Source: Platycarya strobilacea
Taxonomy: Eukaryota > Streptophyta > Magnoliopsida > Fagales > Juglandaceae
Length of the DNA stretch: 64,000 bases
NCBI GenBank assembly: GCA_036898215.1
Contig: CM072548.1
Span: 16,503,730 to 16,567,729 of the forward strand
Direction: 5' to 3'
Each line of letters opens with the position of its first letter. Within the stretch, counting starts at the first letter, position 1. Below the pieces are notes generated by a model, which ran no database searches, was not told the origin of the DNA, and saw only the letters and a list, made by a program, of their open reading frames with translations. This document shows positions 34,570 through 46,100 of the stretch, piece after piece. The position numbers and the translations under genes are program-made.

Positions 34570-35584
34570 TAGGACTAAGCACCGACAATGTCGGAGTACT
34601 ACCCTATCTCTAATTCCGATTCCGATTTGCATTGCCCATTTAAAATTTTAATTTGACAATTTTAAGCTCTCACTAATCAGATTGGCCTTCCAGGTTTTAA
34701 TTTTCAAAAAAAAAATATTTTTTCAAATTTCAAATTTCAATTTTATTAAAACATAACCAAAATTGAGAAATAAATCATTGCAAAAATTAATGTTCTCATA
34801 CAATAATATTATATGTTACTATATATTAATGTTTATACATTAATATTATGGCCCCATTTGACTTGAGAGATGAAATAAATTTAATTTATATTTTAATATT
34901 ATTATTATTTTGAAATTTGAAAAAGTTAAATTGAAATTTAAAACATGTGTACTGAAAATTTAACAAGTTGTATTAGAATTTGTGTTTTATATGGAAAATT
35001 GAAAAATTATTATGATAAAATAGAGATAAGTTGAAATGAGTTAAACTCATTCTTGAATCCAAGTCGGGCCTACATGTTATTATACATTGACTATTATACA
35101 TTACTAATACATGTTATTATACTTTCTTTTTTATACATTAGTACTACATATTTTATAAATTTATATATTTGTGTTTATACATAATACATTAGCATTAAAT
35201 ATTATTATACATTAGTTGTTATTACACATTAGTATTACATTGTAGTAATTGTTAATAATATGATGTTGACATATAAAAAATATTATTAGTCAATTTTGTC
35301 AATTTATATTATGGAATAAGTATAACATTTTATAATAATTTGCTCACGGTAGATTAGTAGTATATTATTTAATTTAACTAACTATATAAGTTATAGTTAT
35401 ATAATGTGTATATATACGATTAATATATAAAATATATATATATTATAAAATATGTAAAATATCGGAGTTGGATTGGAGTCGGAACATCACTACTTCCGAC
35501 TCCAATTCCAACTTATTGGAGCCAGAACAAAGTCGGTGTGGAGTTAGAGTCAGAGTCCGATTTTTTTATTTTTGCTCAGCCCTA
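34570..35584. mobile_element. hAT-like MITE carrying a nested Tourist-like MITE
   Basis: The left end TAGGACTAAGCACCGACA matches the inverse of the right end, TAGGGCTGAGCAAAAATA. Subterminal GGAGTCGGAG/CCGATTCC-type repeats (34600-34630 and 35461-35570) are typical of hAT-derived MITEs in plants. The 8-bp target duplication is not recognisable, so this is based on ends and subterminal repeats only. Confidence 0.5.
34851..35070. mobile_element. Tourist-like MITE nested in a hAT-like MITE
   Basis: Ends GGCCCCATTTGACTTGAG and, inverted, GGCCCGACTTGGATTCAA. The core has family features (AAAAGTTAAATTGAAATTTA, TAGAGATAAGTTGAAATGAG). It lies inside 34570-35584 and so inserted later. Confidence 0.6.
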
Positions 35585-36128
35585 ACGACAACTCCATACA
35601 GTTTGCAACTGAGGATAGGGGATGATGCAACCTGAATACCCAAAATGTCTACCCAATACATTTACAAGATATCAACAGATTTCTGGGATTTGAGAATAAT
35701 TAGATATCAACTGAGATATCAACTGAGGATTTCTATGTGGAGTACTAGTTCCAGGGACGAGCAAGCACAACAACATTAATCCGCGTCTAATTTTGTCTAT
35801 CATTAGATTGAATTTAAAATACGAACACTGAATATTCTGACTTTCTCTTTCAATGCCGCATTAGTATAATGCTGATCAGTTCTACTTTGTCTCACTGAGC
35901 TATTACCATTGTTGAACTATAAAGTATGTGAACTAAATATTTTTCTTTTCAATAAAAATGAAGAGAATATGAAGAAGTTTCTAGCAACAATAGGAATAGG
36001 GGTTTCATTTGATAAGCCTGGCGTGCTAGTGGCTAGTTTACAGCCCTCCAGCAAATTCAATTATAAACAATAATGGGCCAATGGCCATGAAATCTTCTTG
36101 TGGCAGTGAATTGGATTGAAAACCCACC
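35585..36128. other. Intergenic, nothing recognised
   Basis: Mixed-composition DNA. A small direct repeat, AGATATCAACTGAG, occurs twice at about 35701-35730. No domain-bearing frame. Confidence 0.35.
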
Positions 36129-36208
36129 TCAACCAGCTTCAATGCAAATTTCTTCCATGGTGATCGCCGGGATAATTTCTTCTGAGCTGATCGAATTAGA
36201 ATCAGTAC
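36129..36208 (-). other. Possible orphan terminal exon downstream of CTPA
   Basis: The minus strand has a good pyrimidine tract and acceptor (CTTTTCTTACAG) at 36209-36220, followed by an 80-nt open stretch. Entered in phase 1, it reads TDSNSISSEEIIPAITMEEI then CIEAG and stops at 36129-36131. CTPA exon 11 ends in phase 1, so it could be spliced to this exon instead of exon 12. It lies 7 kb beyond the CTPA stop only because a 6.5-kb transposon complex intervenes. It could equally be a remnant of another gene, or chance. Confidence 0.3.
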
Positions 36209-36936
36209 CTGTAAGAAAAGCAGGAGTTAATACTGTCAACACTTCAAATTCACAAACCTGTTGGCTCTCAAAAGTTCAAAACTACCCTATATACCAAAGC
36301 GTACAAAAGTAAATGTCTTAAGAGCACCATATCCAAGCTCATAAAGCACAAAAGCAAAAGCAAATTCATATTAATGGCTTGCTTTGCTACTTCCAGGTTG
36401 TATATCAGTTGGTTTATTCAGATTGTTTTAGTTACTTCCAGTTGTGTCCTTGTTTAGGAATAAAGCTGTTTTGGCTACTTCCAAGTTGTATACCAGTTAG
36501 GGGTGGTAATACATAACACGACCTGTGAACCCGACACAGATAAGCGGTTTTTGGGTTTGATAGGGTTGGAATTAAGATGGGTTGACCTGATAAGAACGAG
36601 CAACACAGGTCAATCCGCCAAATCCACAACCAACCCATATAATACAATTAAATAATCTTTTCAAATTTTAATATGTTTAGTTGCAATTCTCTAATCTCCA
36701 TGCCCAACGAGATGCGCCAACATCAGTACCTTTCATTATCAGGTTGTAGGGATGATAGTAGCCAAAATCCTTGAATAGATATATGCGAACTTGTCCTCCT
36801 CTCTTTTTCTCTCCAAACACATGCGAAACTTGCAAAAAACTTGTTTTCGCAAGTGTTTCTCTGCACGTTTGATCTGTCGTTGCTCAATGCGTTTGAGTTC
36901 TTGATTTAGTAGTGTTCATTGTTACTAGTGGCGCTA

Positions 36937-37962
36937 ATGGGTCGTCCTCCCGAAGTTGCTATTGAGTCAAAAACTTTCTTTTTAGCAAAGGAAGGAGGGC
37001 TGCTTAGAGTCACAGAGAAGAACTAGAAGGCAAAACAGTCGATCACCTTGGGCTCAGCCACGGTGCTTTAGTTGGCAAAGGTTTTTCTGGAGAGTTCGAA
37101 TGAGGGGAAAAATAATGAGGTTTACTCAACCTTAAGGGATGGATACCGAAGTTTCATTGCTCAAAGGCGTATAAATATGCAAGGTCGATTCCTAGAGTTA
37201 TCGGAGTATGACTAAGGGGGGAGGAGAACAGTTCTCTATTTTCTTGAAGGAGATGACGGGTGGGGATGATGGAAGGTTCGCGAAAGGCTTTCGGATTGGG
37301 GTGGTGGTAGATCTTCCAAGGGAGGAAACGCCACCGTTAGACCAAAAACTATACTAGGTGGGCAATCGTACAAGGAAGCTCTCTCCAAGCCGTTAAAGGG
37401 GAGAAACGAGCAAAATACACAGAGGCCTTTACCCAATGGTTCTCAGCATGAAGGAAAGACCACTAGACAATCAGCATCGAGCCAACCCCTAAGCAGGTCT
37501 ATGACGGACTAGGAAACACGCAAAATCATGCTAGAGGTTTAGAGACAACTGAGGATGTTGCAACGCGATATGGAGGTGGTTGTACAATTTGTTGGCCTCC
37601 ATCAAGAAAGGGATGAGTTGGGCGTTAAGGGATGTAGTCATGCTAAGGAATTATGGGAGGTAGGCTTAAATAATAGTGGGGAAGGCCTGGGCTTGAATCT
37701 GAATAAGAAAGGGGCCCAAACCAGGTATAAGGGCAAGGGAAAAGTGTGGCGAGTTAGGCCTCGGCCCAAGTTTATGACCCCAACTAGTTGGGACTCATCT
37801 GAGCGTGTTGAGCCCAGGGAACAAAGGGCTGCCCAGCAGGCCAAGGGGGGAATGGAGCTCAGAAGGCCCAAAGCTCGAGAAGGCGGCGACTTTCGGACTA
37901 GGCTTGGGTCTGGGTTGAATATCCCCCAACCCGACCTGGCAATTTTTACATTCGACACGTAA
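36937..37962 (+). pseudogene. LINE ORF1, broken
   Basis: An ATG at 36937 opens MGRPPEVAIESKTFFLAKEG, followed by several stops. The better-preserved C-terminal part is at 37555-37962. It is basic and rich in Gly and Pro, as plant L1 ORF1 proteins (nucleic-acid-binding) usually are. No complete RRM or CCHC knuckle can be followed. Confidence 0.55.
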
Positions 37963-38605
37963 TTGCAAACACTAGGGTTTGTGTCGAAAATCATTCTAGC
38001 AGGGGATTTTCCGACAAAGGCTAGCCATACAGCGCCAACGACATCAGTGGCCAGCTCCGATGTTATCCCAGTGACTCAACAGCTTCCCGTTGACTCAGTG
38101 TATTCAACTTCGCCAATTATGGTTTGTAAGAGAGAAGACAAGATCTTGCCGTTTGTGGTCTCTGAGGGTCTCCAACGCGGGCAAACCAAAGGATACTTGC
38201 AGAGGATCTCCTGGAGATGTTAGACTCAAATGAGGACTCAGAAGTTTTGATGCATTCGGTCAATGATGAACTTTTTCATCCTTATTCGAATGCTTTACAG
38301 GGACTAAAGGATATTCCGATTGGTGAATATTTTCAACCAATCCCCCTGAATTTCATTTTTCCAAACCAATTCCCCCACTAGGTTATGAAATCAATTCTAG
38401 CTATCCAAAACATTGAGGGTTTTTGAAGCGAAGGATATGAAGAGCAAAATTTGGCATTATTCACAGCTATGGAAGCCGGTCATAACCAGAATAGAAAGGG
38501 AGAGTCAAAAAAAGTCGGGAGCTTAAGCAGTTGACTTGGTCAATAAACTCAGAGGGCCCTCCTATAAAAGGAAGGGTAAAAGGAAAGGAGCTGGTGATTC
38601 GCCAA

Positions 38606-41600
38606 TGAAGCCAAAAATTGTATCTTGGAATGTCCGAGGACTTGATGAAGCTAATAAGCGTCTTTGGATTCGCCATCTGCTTCATGAGTGGAAAGCAGAC
38701 ATGATTTGTTTGCAAGAGACGAAATTGAAGAGGATTAATGGGAAAATTGTGCGAAGCTTGTGGAGCGGTATTCATGTGGACTGGGTATATTTGGCCTCTT
38801 TAGGGGCGTCAGGTGGCATAGTATTGTTGTGGGATAGACGGGTGGTAGAAAAAATGGATGAGTATATTTGGAGGTACTCAATAGCTTGTTCATTGAAACG
38901 TGTATCTAATAATTTTGCATGGGCTTTTGCGGGTGTGTACAGGCCAAATCTAGATGTGAATCGCAAACTGCTGTGGGAAGAACTAGTGGGGGTGTACAGT
39001 TGGTGGGATTTACAGTGGTGCATTGCGGGTGATTTTAATGTCGTCAAATTTCCCAGTGAGACAAGTGGTAGTAGGCGAGTGAAATCTACTAGTCTGGAAT
39101 TCTCTGAAAGCATATTTGATTTGAATCTGTTGGATTTACCACTCGTATGGGATCTAACCACTTGGTTGACCAACCAGACTTGGTCTAGATTGGATCGCTT
39201 TTTAATCTGACCCGAGTGGGAAAGTCATTTCCTAGACGTCTTGCAAAAGCGGCTAGGTCGTGTATCCTCATATCACTGACCCATTTTATTGGATTGTGGA
39301 GGGATTTGGAGTGGTCGACGCTACTTAAAGTTCGTGAATATGTGGTTAAAGTCGGAGGGCTTTGAGGATAAGGTTCGACAATGGTGGCTTTCATACTAGT
39401 TTTAGGATTCTCCTAGCTAAATTTTTGCGAACAAGCTTAAAACTCTAAAAGGTGACTTAAAGTTATGGAATTCTCGGACATTCAGTAACGTGGGGGATAA
39501 TAAGAATCGTTTATTGAGGGAGATTGAGGATTTATATAGGGTTCAAGAGGGACGACCACTTGCCCATGAAGAACAGATAGAAGACTTCGTTGACTACAGA
39601 TCTTGAGAGATTGTTATTATTAGCAGAAGTGTCCTAGAGACAAAAATCGGAAGCTTTGTGGTTACGTGAAGGAGATCAAAGTGCGAAATTTTTTCATAGA
39701 ATTACAAATTCTCATAGAAGAAACAACAATATCGAGGTCTTAAGGATTGACAGGGAAGAGACTAAAGATAAAGGAGTCATTCAAAATCACATTGTAGACT
39801 TCTTTGAGAAGCTTTTAATGGAACAAGAGGATTGGAGACCTATCTTGGATGGCTTTGCTTTTGATATATTAGGGCCAGATGATGTTGTCCGGTTAGAGCG
39901 TGCTTTTGAGGAGGAAGAAGTGTTAAATGTCGTTCGGAAAATGGTCAAAGACAAAACACTTAGGCCGGATGATTTTCCCATGGGTTTCTTCTAAGAATGT
40001 TGGGGTGTGATAAAAGAAGACCTTATGAAAATCTTCCAAGAGCTGTTCTCAAAAGGAAAATTTGAGAAAAGTCTTAATAATACTTTTTTAGCTTTAATCC
40101 CCAAAAAAGTTGGGGCTAGAAATAAAGGACTTTCGCCCATTAGCCTAGTGGGTGGGATCTATAAAATCATCTCAAAGGTTCTTGCCAACCAACTTAGTGG
40201 GGTTATTGGGAAAATAATCACTAAGCTACAAAATGCCTTCGTTAAAGGTAGACAGATCCTAAATACGGTCCTCATAGCCAACGAATGCATTGATAGTAGA
40301 AGGAAAGTCAGCAACATAGAGATATTGTGCAAATTAAACACGGAAAAGACCTATAACCATGTCAATTGGAATTTCCTCCTGGATTTGGTGGTGCATAACT
40401 ACTGCAAGATCTTCTATTTTGATCAATGGATGTTCGGAAGGTTTCTTCCCGAGCTCTTGAGGCTTGAGACAAAGGGATCCCCTTTTGCCTTTACTGTTTG
40501 TTATTGTTATAGAGGCTCTCAGCAGGATGCTATCGGCCTTAGTAGACAATAGTTTGATAAGTGGTTTTCCGATTGGTATTCTTGTGACGGGCATTACTAA
40601 TATTTCTCATTTGTTATTTGCAGATGACACCCTCATTCTTTGCGAGGCAAATCAAGACCAGGTACGAATGGTGAAGGCGTTGTTCCTATGTTTCGAAGTA
40701 GCATCTACAATATGCAAGTGTTTGCCAGCACTCTTGGGTGCAAAATTTCTGCCTTACCTATGACATATCTAGAGCTTCCGTTGGGATTGTCTTCAAGGTC
40801 TTCTGGGATTTGGGACACGGTTATCGAAAAAATGGAAAGGAAGTCGGCAGGGTGGAAGAGACTGTTTCTGTCTAAAGGGGGTCGCATTACACTAATCAAA
40901 AGTACATTGTCAAATCAACCCACATATTTCCTGTCCATTTTTCCTATACCAGCAAGTGTGGCAAGCCAACTAGAGAAGCTTCAGCCAGATTTCTTGTAGG
41001 AAGGCATGGGAAAGGAGTTCAAATACCACTTAGTCAAGTGGAGGACGATTTGCCGTCCTATCTCGAATGGTGGGTTGGGTATCCGTAACTTGAGGATATG
41101 GTGGTCTTTAGGGGGTTGGAATTCTTGTGAAGTTAGGAAAGCGGGTGGGGTGGGGCTATGGAAAAATATCAGAAAAGGGTGGGGGGTTTTTCAAAGGAAT
41201 ACCAAGATCAAGTTAAGGGCTGGAACGAGAATTAGATTCTGGAAGGATATTTGATGTGGAGACAGAGCACTGTGTGAGGTATTTCCTTCTCTTTTTTAGT
41301 TAGCTAGTGCCAAAGACTCCATAGTGGCGGAGGTCATGGAGTATGGGGGTGGAAGCATCAACTGGAACATCGCTTTCAATCAGGTAGCTCAGGATTGGGA
41401 AGTGGGGGTTTTTGCAGATTTCTATGGCCTTATCTACTTACAAAGACCACACCCACAACAAGACGACAGTTTATGGTGGATACTTGCTAAAAGAGGGATT
41501 TTTACAGTCCGTTCATTCTATCTGGTTCTAACACAATATCCTGCTTCTCAGTTTCCTTGGCGACATCTTTGACATCACAAGACACCCTTGAAAGCGGCTT

Positions 41601-41907
41601 TCTTTGTGTAGACAACATCTTTAGGTAAGATCTTAACCACAGACAATCTGAGGAAACGAAGAGTCATCATTGCAGACTACTGTTGCATGTGTTGGCGAGG
41701 GGGCGAGTCAGTGAACCATCTACTTCTATACTGCGAGACAGCCAGGCTTCTATGGGACGAGGCTTTTGGCAGATTGAATCTTGCATGGGTCATGCTGGAG
41801 ACCGTGCTGTCTACTATGATGGGATGGCCTTCGATTCGAGGTACGCAACAAACCAAAGCCGTTTAAAAGATGATCCCCATTTGTATCATGTGGTGCTTAT
41901 AGTATGA
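38606..41907 (+). pseudogene. LINE ORF2: endonuclease, reverse transcriptase, zf-RVT, broken
   Basis: The start MKPKIVSWNVRGLDEANKRL at 38606 opens an APE-type endonuclease, with CLQETKL and CIAGDFNVVKFP catalytic segments, ending in a stop at about 39208. The finger-side segment FFHRITNSHRRNNNIEV follows at 39656-39994. Reverse transcriptase is at 40007-40763 (ALIPKK, GGIYKIISKVLANQL, QNAFVKGRQIL, then HLLFADDTLIL with the catalytic Asp pair, about 40600-40640). 40640-41254 and 41324-41907 carry the post-RT and zf-RVT regions. At least six stops or frame changes. Confidence 0.85.
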
Positions 41908-42421
41908 GCAAAATAAGCAGATTTTCAAAGACATGGAGAGATCTCTAGAGGAACTTAAAGTTTTATTTTTTAGAACTCTTTGTACATGGTCCATTGCCGT
42001 AGATTTTTATGGCATGGACTTACATGATTTTCTTGTCTCTAATGCGCCTATTTAAGAGGGCATGTGTGTATCTTTGTAACTGGCTTTAACGCTATTTCAT
42101 ATATTAATAACATCTTTTACTTATCAAAAAAAAAATTATATGTTTAGTCTTATATATCTTCTATTTTGTTGAGAATTTGTAATATTAATATTAGTATTTG
42201 ACTAAATAATATCTATTAAATTTTTTTCATTAATACGTGATTTTAATTTATGAAAATATATTTCTTCCATATTATTAGTTTGGATATTGATAATAAAATG
42301 TTTTATCATAAATCCAGTTGTAACTATAAATGATTTATCTATTATCCTTGTATTATATATAAAATTATATTAATTGGGTTAGAAAATAAATACATGAGTC
42401 AGCTCAACTTGTTTATATTAA

Positions 42422-42745
42422 GGCCTCGTTTGTTTTCATAACTCCACTCAGCTCATCTCATCCTATCTAATTTAATAATTACAATTTTCCTAAATTTCCA
42501 TACAAAATAAACTAAATAATTCAATTTTTTCAAATTCCAAAATAAAAATAACATAAAAAAATATAGTTTAATAATATTTTTTTTTAGAAGTAATAATCTT
42601 TATTGAATAGATGTAATTAGGCAAAGCCCATATACACAGGGGGTATTTGAAAACATAGTTTATTAATAATATTCTATTCAACTTTTAACTTTAATCTCAA
42701 TTCAACTTATCTCATTTCACCTCATCTGCAAAAACAAACGAGGCC
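42422..42745. mobile_element. Tourist-like MITE, GGCCTCGTTTG family, best-preserved copy
   Basis: The terminal inverted repeat GGCCTCGTTTGTTTT is perfect at both ends, and TAA target duplications lie at 42419-42421 and 42746-42748. Subterminal CTCATCTCATC repeats. It lies in the hAT-type element and is itself interrupted by a LINE stub. Removing the stub leaves about 235 bp, in line with the other copies. Confidence 0.88.
42577..42649 (-). mobile_element. Extremely 5'-truncated LINE stub (about 70 bp)
   Basis: A T-run followed by AGAAGTAATAATCTTTATTG and GCCCATATACACAGGGGGTA is the reverse complement of the LINE 3' end seen at 63860-63934. It is flanked by AAAATATAGTTTA-ATAAT (42557-42574) and AAAACATAGTTTATTAATAAT (42650-42670), a target duplication with small changes. 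Confidence 0.7.
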
Positions 42746-42974
42746 TAAATAAGTAAACAGGCTGAAGCAGGTTAAACGGGTTGAAATGGGCCGTGTCCAA
42801 GTTAATTATTAAATGGGTTAAATGGGTCATGTCGTGTTACTAGTTATTTATTTGAGTCATGCTAAGGATTTGGGTTTGAACAGTTTAATTAAAGGGTCGG
42901 GTTTGGATTGACTCACAGCCTAATCATGATTTGATATAGCACGAACACAACCCACGAATACAAATTGCCATCCC

Positions 42975-43195
42975 TACCAGTTGATTGTGCACTATATCCA
43001 AGATCGCAAGGCACAAAAGCAAGCCAATCAAATCATCTCTCTTCCTTGTTTGATTGGCTACTTCCACAGATAAATTTTCAATAAAAACAAGCGCTCACAT
43101 GAGCATGTCCTACGCTAGATATTGAACAAAATATAGAAAAAAAATGCGTAAGAAATTAAAGCTAGAACTGAAATAAGAAGGCCATAACCTCTGTT
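42975..43195. other. CTPA 3' flank
   Basis: Short stretch between the hAT-type element and the CTPA stop, presumably the 3' UTR. The segment 42988-43066 resembles 36329-36412 on the other side of the transposon complex (ATATCCAAG, AAGGCACAAAAGCA, GGCTACTTCCA), suggesting an older local duplication. Confidence 0.4.
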
Positions 43196-46100
43196 TCATC
43201 CTTGCTGAAGCTTACTGCACTGAGATAGATGCTGTCTGACATCACTCCAAGCTGTATGTAGAGTTTTATTGTTTAGATTCAATTTGGCCTTACTATCACT
43301 TAAATGCAGAAATACACAAAGAACATACCTGGAAAATTTTGATAATCAGGCTCTATTCCATTGCCATTTATATCCCTGTGATTTGGTGTGACATACTTAC
43401 CAACAGTAACAACCACACCAGATCCATCATGAAGTTCAAATACAGATTGAATCAAACCCTGTTCAACATATACAGCCAAGAATCAGAATTAAAAGAAGGC
43501 AGTTGCCATTGATTCTTACTTCGAATCATGTAATAAAAACAATCTAGGATAATCGCATACCTAGTTTTTGGTAGTCAGATATCAATTATTAAATACAAAT
43601 ATTGAAACCCAAAACCCATGCTAACAGAGTTTATTTTTATCCCTACCAATAATAAATAAATAAAAGCATCTTTTGCAACTGTCCAAAGTGCAAACAAACA
43701 AAAAATCCTCCATATGAAAGTTTAAAGCTGAGTACAATACTCTTTTCCTTTGAACAGCTTCTATAGACTTTAATGGGATTTTCACGATTTTCTAGTATCT
43801 TTATCCCGAACTAAATAGGTGTTTGTTTACACTTCACATGGCATGTAAAGACAAATCTGAACCACTAGATATTATTAAATCAGCAGTTATGAGTGAATAT
43901 CTGAACCTTGCCAAAAGTCCTTTCCCCCACAAGAACAGCCCTACAATTATCATGCAGCGAAGAAGCAACCTGCAATGAGAGTACCATTAACAATAGTACA
44001 AATGTAAACTACAAAAAGCAATTTCAGATGCTCTGGGAGAGCCACTCACAATTTCACTAGCACTTGCAGTTTTGTTGTTCACCAAAACCTGCATAAGAAT
44101 AAAGCAAAATCTTGGTAATAAAGGTCACCATGGTTGACATTACGTCACAATCAATGGTCATGGTTCCTAACATGATAGTACAGAAGCTTATAAGATTGAC
44201 TCGATGATATCGCTCCAGGAATGCTATTGGTCAATATTTTATAATCATTTAAGGAGAAAAAATCTGGATGAGGTTGGCAACTAATTTCGGTACTGTAGAG
44301 TATAGAAAGGTCCACCAAGAGCTCATTTTTCTAAAGAGCTAAGCCCATTCAAAGCATTACTATGTCAAGAAATTAGGAAACAATATGTTAAGCTATTCTG
44401 TTTATGATGCAATGTCTGGTTTTAGAAGAAATGAAACCCTAACATCATCACTCATTATAAGTTATTATTGAGCAACTCCAATCAATTATGTGTTTTCATT
44501 ATCCCAATCAATCAGTTCTTAGTTTAAAACAGATCGATGGGCAATCTGAAGTTTCACCTAGAAGCCTAGAGCAGTGCTTATCAAATCAAACAAACTAAGT
44601 AAGATCAAGCTTATTATCAATTGACAAGCATAGATTTATGACAATCCATGTATCCAACACAAAGTTTAAACAGCTCTTTCCCAGCTCAAATTATTCACAC
44701 CCCTCAAAGTAAACAGTAAATAAATTGTTTGGTAAGGCCAGATGGCGGTCATTTGCATTGCATCCAAATTGTCACAAAATACAATCAACAGGGGGAAAAC
44801 TACAAAAATTTAAAAAAAATTAATTAATTAATATTGTGGCCTCCTTTCCATATTTGGAACAGACATGAAGCATGCATTCTTTCCTATGATGCAATTCAAA
44901 TTTATTTAAGTCTCCGTATATGCCAGCTCATTTATCATAAGTGTCCAGATCCATATTGGGCAGACATGTTGATTCAAAACTGAGTATAATGCTAATGAGT
45001 GATAAAGTCAGTTATATTTTAGTTCCTGCATGTGGCAGGTCATCATCAAAATTGTCCTGTGTCCAAGCCCTGGTTGCACAGACAAGCTGTTCGTTCAAAT
45101 TTGAGTATACTGCTACTGAATGATAGGCTAAGTCTGAAATGAGAGATTTAGTTTCATCATTGACCACTCAAAAGAGAAGAGGTGATAAATGAGAACAAAG
45201 ATGGAGCACTCATCATAAAGATCTCAGATGTAGAAGTGCATACAATAACTGGAGCCGTAACCAATGGTGCAGTATCTGCCACAATAGTATTTTGGTACTG
45301 AAGATCCTTTCCAACGGTATAAATCACCTGTGCCATCAGAAGAAAACAACACATCGATATGCTGATTGTGGACCGTATATATGCACTAACAAGTACTAGT
45401 ATAGAAACTTTGTTGCGCATTAAAGATATATAAAGTCATTATTGATGGAAAGAGAATCCACACATGACAAAGTAATGCCCAAAATGCACTGCTACCATTT
45501 TTGCAAGGGAAAGGTCCAAAGCAATGCAGAAATCACTATTAATTAATAGATCTATCCCTAACATAAAGTTTTTTATTTCAATAAATATTCAAAAGAATTA
45601 GGGACAAATTCTCCACATGGATCAAGGATGAGGTAATTCTGCCATATGCAAAAGGACCATAAGGCCAAAGCTCTCTATGTTACAGTTAAACGCTGTCTTC
45701 CCCAAGACACCACAGAACACCAGCAACAGCCATCAACCCTGTCTGTCTTCCTAGATCCCTTCCTTACAGACTCAGCCAGTCCTGATTCTGGATGACATAG
45801 CTCTTAAATAATAAACAGATAGCCCACATGACCCTTTGCTGGATCCCATTAATATTATCTGTTGAAATTTTTGATTAAGTGCTAGAATTCCTGTAATTGG
45901 CACATCTAGCATCCAAGTACACTAGGAGATGATCACTCTATGAGTATCTGGGTGTGATGGATGATAGAAAGAATACTCTGCCCAAGTACACAAGGACATT
46001 GAGAAAAAAAGTACAAGGTGGTGGGCAAAGCATGAGAGCTTGTATTAATCCAAGTTTCTACCCAATTGGATTCTTTTGAAGAAGAGAATTGATACCAATG

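Larger units (their letters stand above)
36682..42137 (+). mobile_element. Full-length L1-like LINE, coding-defective
   Basis: A target duplication, ATATGTTTAGT, at 36671-36681 and 42138-42148 flanks a 5.46-kb insert ending ACTTATCAAAAAAAAAA. Both ORFs are present in order: 5' UTR 36682-36936, ORF1, ORF2 with endonuclease, reverse transcriptase and zf-RVT domains, and a 3' UTR from about 41910. Stops and frameshifts in both ORFs make it immobile. It is inserted in a hAT-type element. Confidence 0.9.
36499..42974. mobile_element. hAT-type non-autonomous element, split by a LINE and a MITE
   Basis: A perfect 8-bp target duplication, TACCAGTT, flanks it at 36491-36498 and 42975-42982, the length typical of hAT. 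The ends are AGGGGTGGTAATACA and, inverted, GGGATGGCAATTTGTA. Subterminal repeats around the motif GGGTTAAACGGGTTGAAATG are spread over both ends. Without its nested insertions the element would be about 0.7 kb and carries no transposase. It was mobilised in trans and later served as landing site for the LINE and MITE. Confidence 0.8.
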
